Shown: positions 6,427-14,701 of the stretch, piece by piece
How the letters are laid out: each line of letters opens with the position of its first letter
Numbering within the stretch: the first letter of the stretch is position 1
Assembly: GCA_002254745.1 (NCBI GenBank)
Contig: NJED01000009.1
Span: 1-15,264 of the forward strand
Source: Desulfurococcales archaeon ex4484_217_1
GTDB taxonomy: Archaea > Thermoproteota > Thermoprotei_A > EX4484-217-1
Reading direction: 5' to 3'
DNA: 15,264 nucleotides
The notes under the pieces: generated by a model
Databases searched by the model: none
What the model was told of the DNA's origin: nothing
Seen by the model: only the letters and a program-made list of their open reading frames with translations
Made by a program: the position numbers and the translations under genes

Positions 6427-7187
6427 ACCTTAACACCTAAGCAACTTAAAATCATCATTGAAGAAAATATTATCAGCAATGCGGCTAGCATTATTTTCAG
6501 TATTTTAGGTTTAGTCTTAATAGCTACGGTAGAGCCTATGTTTGCTCCAATAAATGATCCGAAAATAGTTGCTACTGCGAAATATGGGTTAGCATACTCC
6601 TTAATGTAATATGTTAACACAGCAGTTGATGTTGTAAGACTTATCATGAATTCGCTTGTAGCTATAGCTACTTTAATAGGTAGTCTGAGAAGTAAGAACA
6701 ATATTGGAACTTTTAACACTCCTCCACCAATACCTAACATCCCGGACAAGGAACCTGCTGCGAATGACCCTAATGAACCTACTGTTAAACTTCTCTTTAC
6801 GTCGCCTCTTAGTAGAAGCCTATTCCTGTTTTTTCTTAACAACCTATAGGCGGAATATACAAGTACTACGCTAAATGCTATTTTTAATAGTCTTTCATCA
6901 ACCACTATAGCTATATTAGATCCTATAATAGCTCCTATTACAGAGAATATTTCAAGTAATGAACCATATTTGAAATTAACAAGCTCCTTCTTAGAATACA
7001 CTACTGTCGCTGAGAGTGAGGTTGAAACTATTGAGAATAAGCTTAAAGCAATAGCGCATTTCACATCTAAGCCCATCAGGAATACTAAGAAAGGTACCAT
7101 TAAGCTTCCTCCACCAATACCTAGAGCAGCCGCAACTACACTTACACATACTGCTACAACGAATAGTAGAAACGTTGTTACTATCAT
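6417..7187 (-). CDS. TauE/SafE family permease
   Basis: This is a 256-residue polytopic membrane protein of the TauE/SafE (formerly DUF81) family, whose members export sulfite, sulfoacetate or related organic sulfur anions. The family's duplicated half-repeat is plain: GIGGGSLMVPFL (23-34) in the first half and GIGGGVLKVPIL (152-163) in the second, joined by a basic loop at 117-132 (RKNRNRLLLRGDVKR). About eight helices are visible, the usual number. The ATG at 7187 lacks a clear ribosome site; another ATG five codons or so upstream is in a different frame. A short leader from the TATA-like box near 7227 would fit. Substrate cannot be assigned from the sequence or neighbours. Confidence 0.88.
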   Translation of the reverse strand: MIVTTFLLFVVAVCVSVVAAALGIGGGSLMVPFLVFLMGLDVKCAIALSLFSIVSTSLSATVVYSKKELVNFKYGSLLEIFSVIGAIIGSNIAIVVDERLLKIAFSVVLVYSAYRLLRKNRNRLLLRGDVKRSLTVGSLGSFAAGSLSGMLGIGGGVLKVPILFLLLRLPIKVAIATSEFMISLTTSTAVLTYYIKEYANPYFAVATIFGSFIGANIGSTVAIKTKPKILKIMLAALLIIFSSMMILSCLGVKVWS

Positions 7188-7221
7188 TGCATAACACTTC
7201 TTAGCAAGCTACAAGTCTTAA

Positions 7222-7231
7222 TTATATTTAA
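7222..7231 (-). promoter_or_regulatory. TATA-like promoter of the TauE operon
   Basis: The minus strand reads TTAAATATAA inside an A+T run. Transcription starting about 25 nt on, near 7201, would give a leader of about 13 nt to the ATG at 7187. Confidence 0.4.
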
Positions 7232-7250
7232 TTTTAACGATTTACGTGAC

Positions 7251-7322
7251 AATAATTTTCCACTAATCAAAGTACTCTACTCTAATAATGAGTTATAGCA
7301 CACAGATGCAGAATAATTTTCC
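7251..7322. repeat. Direct repeat AATAATTTTCC, two copies
   Basis: The 11-mer occurs at 7251-7261 and 7312-7322 in the 303-nt divergent gap between the TauE and ABC importer genes. No gene is seen in that gap. The pair could be a regulator site, but two A+T-rich copies may also arise by chance. Confidence 0.35.
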
Positions 7323-7413
7323 TTACGTAACTAAGTTTGATTACGCTTCTCACATGCTATCCTTGCAAATACTTATTGCAGTTCCTTTTACATATGAAGT
7401 GTTTTAGGCATGA

Positions 7414-7425
7414 ACTTTATATTTA
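7414..7425 (+). promoter_or_regulatory. TATA-like promoter of the BMP-type ABC importer operon
   Basis: ACTTTATATTTA sits about 66-77 nt before the TTG start at 7491. Transcription near 7445 would give a leader of roughly 45 nt ending in the ribosome site GGTGA at 7480-7484. Confidence 0.5.
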
Positions 7426-7490
7426 TCGTTAAATTTATTTTACCCCCTATGGAAAACTATTTTTGAATACAATTGAGTTGGTGAAATGTT

Positions 7491-8744
7491 TTGTTAAGGA
7501 AATCTATTTCTAAAGTAGCTGCTTTAACAATCGTGGCAATAGTTATTGTCATTATTGTAGTTGCTGCTGCGCTATTTACCATAGGGCCTGCTCCTTCACC
7601 TTCTCCGTCACCCTCACCTACACCAGCTAAGAAATACAAGGTTGCAATACTTTTTGACGTTGGAGGTAGAGGAGATTTATCCTTCAACGACATGGCCTGG
7701 CTTGGTGCTGAAAGAGCAAGTAAAGAACTCGGTGTCGAAGTTAGCTATTTAACTCCGAAGTCCCTGCAAGACATGATACCCTTGCTCGAAAGCTTAAGTG
7801 AAAGCGGCGAATACGACATACTAGTTCTAATAGGGTTCTTGTGGACGGGGCCTCTAAACCAAACTGCTGATAAATATCCGCAGCAAAAGTTTGCATTAAT
7901 AGATGCAACAACAGGTGTTATTAGAGATAACGAAGTTGATATTTTATTCCGTGAGCAAGAATGTGCATCGCTTGTAGGAATTATTGCCGCGGGTATGGCT
8001 TACGAGCTAGGAGGAAACACTATAGGTGCTGTTGCTGGAATGGATATACCGCCTCTATGGAAGTTCCACATAGGCTACTTATTTGGAGCAAAGTACTTCG
8101 AACTGAAAACTGGAAAGAAAGTTAACTTCCTATGGCAGTATACTGGAACATTTACGGATACACAAGCAGGGTACACTACTGGTATGCAGCTCTTACAGCA
8201 AGGAGCAAAAGTACTCTATGGGTTAGCAGGGTTAACCCATGTAGGTATGTTTAATGCTGTTATTGACTGGAATAAGGAAGGTAAAGGGAAAGCTTTCGCA
8301 ATAGGTCAGGATGCAAGTCAGGAATGGTATGCTCCAGAATATATACCGCTAAGCGGAGCTAAGAGAGTTGATGTTGCGGTCTATACTGCAATAGAAATGG
8401 TGGTTAAAGGTACATGGAAAGGAGGAATAATAACTTTAGGGCTTAAGGAGGAAGGTGTAGGAATTTGGGATCTTGATGGTGTAGAGTGGTTTGCAGAATT
8501 AGCTAAGGAAACAGGGCAGCTTAAAGATATGACACCTGACGATGTATACAATACTGTGAAGTCTTTGAGAGAACAGTACATTAAGGACTACGTATGGGAC
8601 TTAGTTAACGAGTTAGCGGAAAAGATAAAGAAAGGAGAAATAGCGTTCAAAACGCCTATGACCCATGAAGAATACGACGCTATAATCAGCGAATTATTGA
8701 AAGGAAATCTTAATGCAGCTTTAGAAAAAGGCTCCGTAACGTAA
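7491..8744 (+). CDS. BMP-family ABC transporter substrate-binding protein
   Basis: This is a 417-residue extracellular binding protein of the BMP (Bmp/PnrA) family, whose studied members bind purine nucleosides. It starts with a basic tip and one long hydrophobic helix (about 8-31). A serine-proline linker at 33-45 (APSPSPSPSPTP) follows, typical of archaeal binding proteins held to the membrane by an uncleaved anchor; there is no lipobox Cys. The mature domain begins KKYKVAILFDVGGRGDLSFND (47-67), the usual BMP opening with D56 and the FN pair. DAT-TGVIRDN and CASLVGIIAAGMA (158-170) follow. The C-terminal 60 residues are helical and extend beyond many bacterial homologues. The TTG start is favoured by GGTGA 6-10 nt upstream; the ATG at 7486 is out of frame and stops after three codons. 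First gene of the importer operon. Confidence 0.92.
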   Translation: MLRKSISKVAALTIVAIVIVIIVVAAALFTIGPAPSPSPSPSPTPAKKYKVAILFDVGGRGDLSFNDMAWLGAERASKELGVEVSYLTPKSLQDMIPLLESLSESGEYDILVLIGFLWTGPLNQTADKYPQQKFALIDATTGVIRDNEVDILFREQECASLVGIIAAGMAYELGGNTIGAVAGMDIPPLWKFHIGYLFGAKYFELKTGKKVNFLWQYTGTFTDTQAGYTTGMQLLQQGAKVLYGLAGLTHVGMFNAVIDWNKEGKGKAFAIGQDASQEWYAPEYIPLSGAKRVDVAVYTAIEMVVKGTWKGGIITLGLKEEGVGIWDLDGVEWFAELAKETGQLKDMTPDDVYNTVKSLREQYIKDYVWDLVNELAEKIKKGEIAFKTPMTHEEYDAIISELLKGNLNAALEKGSVT

Positions 8745-8760
8745 ACTTAAAATAACATAT

Positions 8761-8784
8761 AAATTTTATTTTCTTCTACTCTTT
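8761..8784 (+). terminator. T-rich tract between binding protein and ATPase genes
   Basis: AAATTTTATTTTCTTCTACTC-type pyrimidine-rich sequence follows the binding-protein stop in a 78-nt gap. Archaeal termination uses such T-rich tracts. Partial termination here would explain the usual excess of binding protein over transporter, but readthrough to the next gene is expected because the ATPase has no better promoter. Confidence 0.35.
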
Positions 8785-8822
8785 TAGTATAACAGTACAG
8801 TTAACGCCAAGGGGTTAAACTA

Positions 8823-10337
8823 TTGTCTGAAGAGAAGAGAAGAGCTGTTGAAATGCTTAATATATCTAAAATATACCCCGACGGCGTTGTTGCTTTAAGA
8901 GATGTTAATTTAACAGTTTATGAAGGAGAAATCCATGGTCTTCTCGGAGAGAACGGTGCTGGGAAAACAACATTAATGAGGATTCTATATGGTGAAATAA
9001 AACCTACCAAGGGGAAGATAAGGCTTTTTGGAAGAAAAGTAAGTTTTCACGGACCATGGGATGCTATAAGACATGGTATAGGTATGGTGTACCAGCACTT
9101 TACACTTGTTCCCACGTTTACTGTTCTAGAAAATTTACATTTATCCTTTACATCTGTAGAGAAGAAAATGTCTGAAAGTATGATACGTAGGAACGCTGAA
9201 AAACTCATGAAGGAAATAGGATTTGAAGTACCCCTAGACGCTATTGTTGAAGACCTGCCTATAGGTGTTCAGCAGAGAGCCGAAATTTTGAAAATACTCC
9301 TAAGGAAGGCTAAAATACTTATACTTGATGAGCCGACCTCCGTTCTTACACCTATAGAAACTAGAGAGCTCTTTAAGACTCTGAAGAAGCTTAAGGAGAA
9401 GGGAATAACAATAATTTTCATTACGCATAAGCTTAGGGAAGTAAAGGAAATTACCGATAGGGTAACTGTGCTTAGGAAAGGCCGTTTAGTAGGTACTGTT
9501 GAAACAGCAAATGTTAGTGAAATCGACTTAGCGCGTATGATGGTTGGTAGAGAAGTATTTTTGAAAATAAGTAAGAAACCAGCTAAAGTAGGTAGAAAAG
9601 TTCTTGAAACAGTTAATTTGTGGGTTAAAGACGATAGAGGATTAGATGCAGTCCGCGGAGTAAGTCTCGACCTCTACGAAGGGGAAATTTTAGGTATAGC
9701 GGGTGTTCAAGGTAATGGACAGAAAGAGCTTGTAGAAGCTATTGCAGGAATAAGACCTATTATTAAAGGAAGGATCATAGTTGATAATGTTGATGTAACT
9801 AACAAGTCTACTGTTGAGAGGTATAGGCTTGGTCTTGCATATGTTCCAGATTCTAGACTCGTAGGTTTAGTTTTCGATATGAGTCTTGTGGAAAACACAA
9901 CACTAACTAATCTTCATAAGGTTCTAACTAAAACAAAAAGGATACTGTGGGATAAGGCTTCCGAGATAGCTGTAAAGGTTGTTAAAGAACTTGACATAAT
10001 AGCTCCCTCACTTGGCGCACCTGTAAAATACTTGAGTGGAGGTAATCAGCAAAAAGTTATGGTAGGTAGGGAAATTGTACGCGAACCCAAAATATTCATA
10101 GTCGCCGAGCCAACACACGGTTTAGACGTTGGCGCAACCGAGTTCATAAGGAAAACACTTATTTCACTAAGAGACAAGGATAAGGCTATATTGCTTGTCT
10201 CCACCGATTTAGACGAGATAATGCAGTTAAGCGATAGAATAGCCGTAATGTATGAGGGAAAAATAGTTGCCATAGGTAAAGCAGAAGAATTCTCTGTTGA
10301 AAGACTTGGTTTACTTATGGGAGGTGTTAAAGCTTGA
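8823..10337 (+). CDS. ABC transporter ATPase with two nucleotide-binding domains (NupO/RbsA type)
   Basis: This 504-residue protein carries two fused ABC domains and powers nucleoside or sugar uptake with the two permeases downstream. Domain 1 has Walker A GENGAGKTT (42-50), Q-loop Gln91, a degenerate signature LPIGVQQ (145-151), Walker B ILILDEP (165-171) and switch His202. Domain 2 has a relaxed Walker A GVQGNGQKE (294-302) without the usual GKS/T, a canonical signature LSGGNQQ (404-410), and FIVAEP (425-430). Its switch His is replaced by Ser/Thr (VSTD, 459-462). Thus each composite site mixes strong and weak elements, as is usual for this subfamily. The TTG at 8823 is supported by AAGGGG at 8809-8814. 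The stop overlaps the start of the first permease gene. Confidence 0.94.
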   Translation: MSEEKRRAVEMLNISKIYPDGVVALRDVNLTVYEGEIHGLLGENGAGKTTLMRILYGEIKPTKGKIRLFGRKVSFHGPWDAIRHGIGMVYQHFTLVPTFTVLENLHLSFTSVEKKMSESMIRRNAEKLMKEIGFEVPLDAIVEDLPIGVQQRAEILKILLRKAKILILDEPTSVLTPIETRELFKTLKKLKEKGITIIFITHKLREVKEITDRVTVLRKGRLVGTVETANVSEIDLARMMVGREVFLKISKKPAKVGRKVLETVNLWVKDDRGLDAVRGVSLDLYEGEILGIAGVQGNGQKELVEAIAGIRPIIKGRIIVDNVDVTNKSTVERYRLGLAYVPDSRLVGLVFDMSLVENTTLTNLHKVLTKTKRILWDKASEIAVKVVKELDIIAPSLGAPVKYLSGGNQQKVMVGREIVREPKIFIVAEPTHGLDVGATEFIRKTLISLRDKDKAILLVSTDLDEIMQLSDRIAVMYEGKIVAIGKAEEFSVERLGLLMGGVKA

Positions 10338-11413
10338 TGAGCCTAGCTCATTTTCTCATGAAATTTAGGGAGAGAATTAGAGCAAGGTATGAGGAATACC
10401 TTGTAATAACTATAGAAACTCTCGCGTCAGCCATCATAGGCTTCTCTATTGGAGCTCTTGTGCTATACATTTTAGGCTTTAACCCTGCTAAAATATATTT
10501 TATCTTATTCTCTAAAGGACTAAGTAACCCTAATTACCTCTTAAGCAAATCAACTCCAATAATGCTAACAGGATTAGCTTTCGCTATCCCCATGTTGGCT
10601 GGAGTATTTAATATTGGGGGTGAAGGCCAACTGTACATTGGCGCTCTAATTTCACTTATAGTTGTTACGTCCACGCATAATCCTGCTTTAGGAATATTAG
10701 CTGGCATGGTTGCTGGAGCTGCTTTAGGTACGTTTAAGGCTGTTTTAAAAGTTTATCGCGGCGTTAATGAGGTAATTGCTGCTATTATGCTTAACTGGGT
10801 AATGTATTTTCTAATACTTTATTTACTAACGGAGAAACTGTACAATCCCCAAATACCTCATGAATCAATACCTGTTCCTGAAGATGCAAGACTGGGTAAA
10901 ATACCTACTCCTATAGGTGATATTCGCTTAATATTCTTTATTGCAGTAATTGCCTCCTTAATAATATATTATATCCTCTATTATACGAATATAGGTTACA
11001 TGCTTAGGGTAGCAGGTTTATCTCCTAAAACAGCAAAGTATGCTGGGTTTAACCCTAACCTTGCCATAATATACTCTATGGCTCTTGGAGGGGCTATGGC
11101 TGGTCTAGGGGGTTCTCTTCTATTAATAGGCTACGTTTATTCAATAGATACGACTATGTCTACGCTTTTCGGGTTAGGGTTTACGGGGATAGGTGTTGCA
11201 TTACTTGGTAGAAATAATCCTATTGGCATAATTTTTTCGGCAATATTTTTCTCAATGCTCATCATAGGTGGTGAAATGATAGAGCTTCTTGCAGGAGCTC
11301 CTCCAGAATTAGCTGATGTGCTAACCGGAGTCATAGTTATTGCGCTTGCTCTCCCTTACATGTATCGCATGTTAATTAGCTATATGAGAATTAGGAGGCT
11401 GATAAAGAAATGA
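10334..11413 (+). CDS. ABC transporter permease (NupP-like, BPD_transp_2)
   Basis: This is a membrane subunit of about 359 residues with eight to ten hydrophobic helices and a basic N-terminal tail (KFRERIRARYEEY). The motif FNIGGEGQLYIGAL, about residues 92-105, is the conserved loop of the branched-chain/nucleoside permease family. A second family segment, GINEV-like GVNEVIAAIMLNWV, follows near 138-151. Either the TTG at 10334 or the ATG at 10337 could be the start; GGGAGGTG at 10320-10325 serves both. Either overlaps the ATPase stop (TGA at 10335-10337), so translation is coupled. It pairs with the next gene to form the two-subunit pore. Confidence 0.92.
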   Translation: MMSLAHFLMKFRERIRARYEEYLVITIETLASAIIGFSIGALVLYILGFNPAKIYFILFSKGLSNPNYLLSKSTPIMLTGLAFAIPMLAGVFNIGGEGQLYIGALISLIVVTSTHNPALGILAGMVAGAALGTFKAVLKVYRGVNEVIAAIMLNWVMYFLILYLLTEKLYNPQIPHESIPVPEDARLGKIPTPIGDIRLIFFIAVIASLIIYYILYYTNIGYMLRVAGLSPKTAKYAGFNPNLAIIYSMALGGAMAGLGGSLLLIGYVYSIDTTMSTLFGLGFTGIGVALLGRNNPIGIIFSAIFFSMLIIGGEMIELLAGAPPELADVLTGVIVIALALPYMYRMLISYMRIRRLIKK

Positions 11414-12336
11414 TTGAGGACATTATAAGCTTAACATCCAGCACGCTAATATACATGGTCCCCCTCGTACTAGCTGGAGTAGGAGAAATTATTACTGAAA
11501 GATCAGGAGTAGTAAACATAGGATTAGAGGGAATCTTTGTTCTCTCATCTTTCACAGCAACTATAGTGACGTTCATTACGGGAAATCCGTATTTAGGCTT
11601 ATTCTCCGGAACTATAATAGGTTTATTAGCAGGCGTTCTTCACGGGGTCGTGAGTGTGTATTTGAGGGGAAATCAAATAATAGCTGGTGTAGGTTTTAAC
11701 ACATTAGCTTATGGAATAAGCATTATGGGATTAGTTACAATATGGAAGCAGCATGGTGCTTCACCTTCAGTAAGTAAAATACCAATGGTATCTTTGAAAA
11801 TAAGGGAGGGACTAACATTTACCATATCGCCTCTATCCATAGCAGCTATACTTATAGCTATAGGTACATGGTATTGGTTATTTAAGACGACAAGCGGTTT
11901 AAAATTAAGAGCATGTGGTGAAGATCCTAAATCTGCTGAAGCAATGGGGGTTAATGTTTTTAGAACAAGGTTCTACGCTACAGTAGTAGGCGGCATACTT
12001 ACAGGTTTAGGTGGAGCATACTTAACCGTAGGTTGGATAGGTCAATTTACAAGACACATATCTGCTGGAAGGGGGTTCATAGCCCTAGCTAATGTGGCTT
12101 TCAGTAACTGGAACCCCCTAATGGCCATTGTTGGAGGTATGATATTTGGGTTCTTCGACGTTCTCTCAATATATTTGCCAATAAAAATACAGCTGATATA
12201 TCCTGAAGTGAAAATAACTACGCTAGCTTACTTATTCAAAACAATACCCTACATAGGTACCTTGGCTGTAGTATCGCTTATTATAGGTAGGGCTAGAGTG
12301 CCTAGAGCTCTAGGTAAACCCTATATTAAAGAGTGA
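11410..12336 (+). CDS. ABC transporter permease (NupQ-like, BPD_transp_2)
   Basis: This is the second permease of the importer, 308 residues, with eight or nine hydrophobic helices. It has the matching family loop VVNIGLEGIFVLSSF at about 35-49 and the segment LRGNQIIAGVGFNTLA at about 85-100. The cytoplasmic ATPase-contact region LRACGEDPKSAEAMGVNV lies at about 171-188, and the equivalent in the first permease is LRVAGLSPKTAKYAGFN. The ATG overlaps the previous stop as ATGA. This is the last gene of the operon; its stop is 3 nt from the end of the convergent dehydrogenase gene. Gene order (binding protein, ATPase, longer permease, shorter permease) is that of known nucleoside importers, but sugars cannot be excluded as substrate. 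Confidence 0.92.
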   Translation: MIEDIISLTSSTLIYMVPLVLAGVGEIITERSGVVNIGLEGIFVLSSFTATIVTFITGNPYLGLFSGTIIGLLAGVLHGVVSVYLRGNQIIAGVGFNTLAYGISIMGLVTIWKQHGASPSVSKIPMVSLKIREGLTFTISPLSIAAILIAIGTWYWLFKTTSGLKLRACGEDPKSAEAMGVNVFRTRFYATVVGGILTGLGGAYLTVGWIGQFTRHISAGRGFIALANVAFSNWNPLMAIVGGMIFGFFDVLSIYLPIKIQLIYPEVKITTLAYLFKTIPYIGTLAVVSLIIGRARVPRALGKPYIKE

Positions 12337-12339
12337 GTT

Positions 12340-13338
12340 TTACGGCTTAACAATAACTTTTATCTGGTCTCTTCTCAACGATTTTTCAAATGCTTCCCTA
12401 ACTTCTCTTAGAGAATACGTTGAAGTAATTAACTCTTCAACTTTAACTATTTTCCTCTCAAGAAGCTTAATTGCTGGAGGAAATGGGCCGCATCTTGAAC
12501 TTACAATTTTAACTTCTTTCACAACCATTTCAGTGTAGTTAAATGATACTGGAGCTCCATGAGTACTTTTTGCCGCAATAACGCCTCTAGGTCTTACAAG
12601 CTTTAAAGCTAATGATAATCCTTCGGGATTACCCGTAACTTCGACAACATAATCGTATCCTTGACCTTCAGGTGTTATTTCCTTTCTAAGCTCCATAGCT
12701 TCATCAAATGTTACGACATAGTCTGCTCCAAGCTTCCTAGCGAACTTAGCCTTAGGGGAATCTTTACGCACAATAACTACTATGTTCAGTGGTGAATATT
12801 GTTTAAGAACCTGTAGGCTAAGTAGCCCTATATTTCCCGAACCTAATATAGCAATATTTGACCCAGGCACTGGAGGTTCAAGTTTAACCATTTCTATAAC
12901 TGCTGCTAATGGTTCTGTAAAAACGGCTATTTCAGGTTCCATTTTGACTTCGTGTATGTTACGGTATGGTGTTAAAACATATTCTGCCATACCACCGTCA
13001 ACAGTTATACCTATTGTTTCTCTGTAAGGGCAGTGAGTGTATAGGCTATGGGTACAGAACCAGCATTTACCGCATGTAATGTTTATTTCCGTAACTACTC
13101 TTTCACCTATAATGTTTTCTGGAACATTATCACCTACTTCAATAACTTTTCCACAAATCTCATGACCGGGAACTAAAGGTGTTTTGAAAAGCTTATAGGT
13201 ACCCTTATAAAACGCCTTATCAGTACCACATATTCCCACAGCTTCGACTTTAATCTTAACCCAATCCCTTTTAACCTTGGGCTCCTTAACCTCTTCTAGC
13301 CTTAAATCGTAAGGTTTGTAAAGTCTTGCGGCTAACAT
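12340..13338 (-). CDS. Zinc-dependent MDR alcohol/polyol dehydrogenase
   Basis: This is a 332-residue medium-chain dehydrogenase/reductase that oxidises an alcohol or polyol with NAD(P)+. Catalytic zinc ligands are visible as Cys37 in GICGTD and His59-Glu60 in PGHE, with Glu142 in FTEPLA. A structural zinc site has four cysteines at 89, 92, 95 and 103. The nucleotide-binding loop GSGNIG is at 166-171. The length is a little short for the family (340-350) but all key residues are present. The ATG at 13338 follows a strong ribosome site, AAGGAGGA, on the same strand (13344-13351), with a TATA-like CTTAATTTA near 13381. It stands alone between two operons on the other strand. The substrate is not evident; threonine, sugar alcohol and general alcohol dehydrogenases all share these motifs. 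Confidence 0.9.
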   Translation of the reverse strand: MLAARLYKPYDLRLEEVKEPKVKRDWVKIKVEAVGICGTDKAFYKGTYKLFKTPLVPGHEICGKVIEVGDNVPENIIGERVVTEINITCGKCWFCTHSLYTHCPYRETIGITVDGGMAEYVLTPYRNIHEVKMEPEIAVFTEPLAAVIEMVKLEPPVPGSNIAILGSGNIGLLSLQVLKQYSPLNIVVIVRKDSPKAKFARKLGADYVVTFDEAMELRKEITPEGQGYDYVVEVTGNPEGLSLALKLVRPRGVIAAKSTHGAPVSFNYTEMVVKEVKIVSSRCGPFPPAIKLLERKIVKVEELITSTYSLREVREAFEKSLRRDQIKVIVKP

Positions 13339-13343
13339 TAAGA

Positions 13344-13351
13344 TCCTCCTT
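13344..13351 (-). promoter_or_regulatory. Strong ribosome binding site of the dehydrogenase gene
   Basis: AAGGAGGA on the minus strand ends 5 nt before the ATG. It is the closest match to the Shine-Dalgarno consensus in the window and settles the start. Confidence 0.65.
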
Positions 13352-13579
13352 CATTCTTAGAGAAGTTGTTAAATGGTAAATTAAGGTATTCGACATGAGT
13401 GTTTAAGCTTAGAAAATATCTGTCCTGTATAGGGTAGAAAGACCAGGTGTTATTTTAAAGAAAACATCTAGAGCTGTTGAAATACTTAGAACGTTCAATG
13501 AGAAAATGTGAAGAGTACTAACTCTTATTCGCGTACTGTTTGAAATACTTTTCCAGAAGATACGTACGGTTAGGTAGAG

Positions 13580-14386
13580 TTGATTAAGGTAAAGCTAATA
13601 CGCTATACTCCTGAAGGAGAAAAACTTGTCGCAGTAGCTGCTAAGCAAAGTCTTTCAAGGAAGCCTTTTGAATATCAATGGGGAAAAATGTCTGACGAAG
13701 AAGTAGAGGTGTGGATTAAGGAAACCTTAAAGAGAAACCATCTATCCCCATGGGAGCATTCCGTTTACACTTTCGTAATAGAAGGGATTTCACGTGCATG
13801 CAGCCATCAACTAGTAAGGCATAGAATAGCTAGCTACACTCAGCTTTCCCAAAGATTTGCTAAGATGATTAAAGAATACTTTAGTGTAGTAAAACCTCCG
13901 AGAATAAGCGAAAACAGTGAAGCATCGGAAATCTTCGATGAGGCGGTATCTAAAGCTTATGAAGCCTATGTTAAGCTACTAGATTTAAGAATACCACCTG
14001 AGGATGCAAGATATGTTTTACCCCAAGCAGTAACGACTAAAATAGTTGTAACAATGAATGCTAGAGAATTAAGACACTTCTTCGGCTTAAGAACATGCCT
14101 TAAAGCTCAATGGGAAATAAGATATGTTGCTTGGAAAATGAGGGAGGAACTACTAAAAGTACATCCTCTACTATTCAAGTGGACGGGGCCAAGATGTATA
14201 AACATTGAGAATACAACGAGAAAAGGCGAGCCAATAACAGTTGAAGACGTAGTATCGAATAAAGCTATGCTAACTATCGAGCGGTGCCCGGAAAATGTAG
14301 TAGCCCACAACATACCTCAGTGTATAAGGAGAGCCTTAAGTATAATCAATATTCTAGAAAATAGGCCATATAGTATTATATACTGA
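13580..14386 (+). CDS. thyX: Flavin-dependent thymidylate synthase ThyX
   Basis: This is a 268-residue FAD-dependent enzyme converting dUMP to dTMP with methylenetetrahydrofolate or a related archaeal folate and NADPH. The ThyX signature RHR-x2-S-x4-S-x-R appears as RHRIASYTQLSQR (80-92). Other family features are HLSPWEHS (54-61), the LPQAVTTKIVVTMNAREL stretch (147-164), and FFGLRTCLKAQWEIR (167-181) with the dUMP-binding Arg171. The C-terminal 65 residues extend past the minimal fold. The start is a TTG preceded by TAGGTAG at 13571-13577; no ATG lies near the start in this frame. It is a single-gene unit after a 241-nt gap and is not obviously co-transcribed with the toxin-antitoxin pair that follows 72 nt later. 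Confidence 0.95.
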   Translation: MIKVKLIRYTPEGEKLVAVAAKQSLSRKPFEYQWGKMSDEEVEVWIKETLKRNHLSPWEHSVYTFVIEGISRACSHQLVRHRIASYTQLSQRFAKMIKEYFSVVKPPRISENSEASEIFDEAVSKAYEAYVKLLDLRIPPEDARYVLPQAVTTKIVVTMNARELRHFFGLRTCLKAQWEIRYVAWKMREELLKVHPLLFKWTGPRCINIENTTRKGEPITVEDVVSNKAMLTIERCPENVVAHNIPQCIRRALSIINILENRPYSIIY

Positions 14387-14413
14387 GATATGAGCATAGT
14401 ATTTGTAACGCAA

Positions 14414-14445
14414 TGTATAAGTAAATAGTAGTGGGTATATTATTT
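14414..14445 (+). promoter_or_regulatory. Promoter region of the VapBC operon
   Basis: Two TATA-like boxes are present, TGTATAAGTAAAT (14414-14426) and GGGTATATTATTT (14433-14445). The first would start transcription near 14446, just before the ATG at 14459. The second would give an almost leaderless message. I cannot tell which is used. VapB-type proteins commonly bind their own promoter. Confidence 0.4.
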
Positions 14446-14458
14446 GTGGGTAAGGATT

Positions 14459-14686
14459 ATGTCCCTCAAGGTGATATTGGATAATCGAGGTAGAATAACT
14501 ATACCATCCGAGATAAGGAAGAAATTAAGATTGAAAAAGGGTACTACATTACTAATAGAAGTTAGAGAGAAAATGATAATATTAAAGCCTTTAAGGAAAA
14601 TTAGTGCTAAAGATCTTTTAGGAATTGCTGGCGAAGAGGAAGTAAGTATAGAGGAGATAGAGAAATCACTATCCTATACGGACTAG
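14459..14686 (+). CDS. vapB: VapB-type antitoxin, SpoVT/AbrB fold
   Basis: This is a 75-residue protein whose first 47 residues form a swapped-hairpin AbrB domain: VILDNRGRITIPSEIRKKL is the classic DNA-binding pattern, followed by LKKGTTLLIEV. The remaining acidic tail (GEEEVSIEEIEKSL) should wrap and block the toxin. I prefer the ATG at 14459 because the family begins just before this strand. The same frame extends five codons upstream to a TTG at 14444, which would add MWVRI. GGTAAGG at 14449-14455 serves as ribosome site. The toxin gene starts 15 nt after the stop, the normal antitoxin-first order of VapBC pairs. Confidence 0.88.
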   Translation: MSLKVILDNRGRITIPSEIRKKLRLKKGTTLLIEVREKMIILKPLRKISAKDLLGIAGEEEVSIEEIEKSLSYTD

Positions 14687-14701
14687 AGTAAGGGTAAGGC
14701 A

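Noticed and set aside
6991..7197. Minus-strand frame beginning with an ATG at 7197, cysteine-rich
   Set aside because: It lies in a wrong frame of the TauE gene; its Cys-rich content comes from reading Val/Ala codons out of frame.
7591..7627. Microsatellite-like TCACCTTCTCCGTCACCC repeat
   Set aside because: It encodes the serine-proline linker of the binding protein, a usual feature of archaeal anchored binding proteins.
8785..8822. Independent promoter for the ATPase gene (TTTTAGTATAAC)
   Set aside because: The match to a TATA box is weak and the 78-nt gap is better explained by readthrough from the operon promoter.
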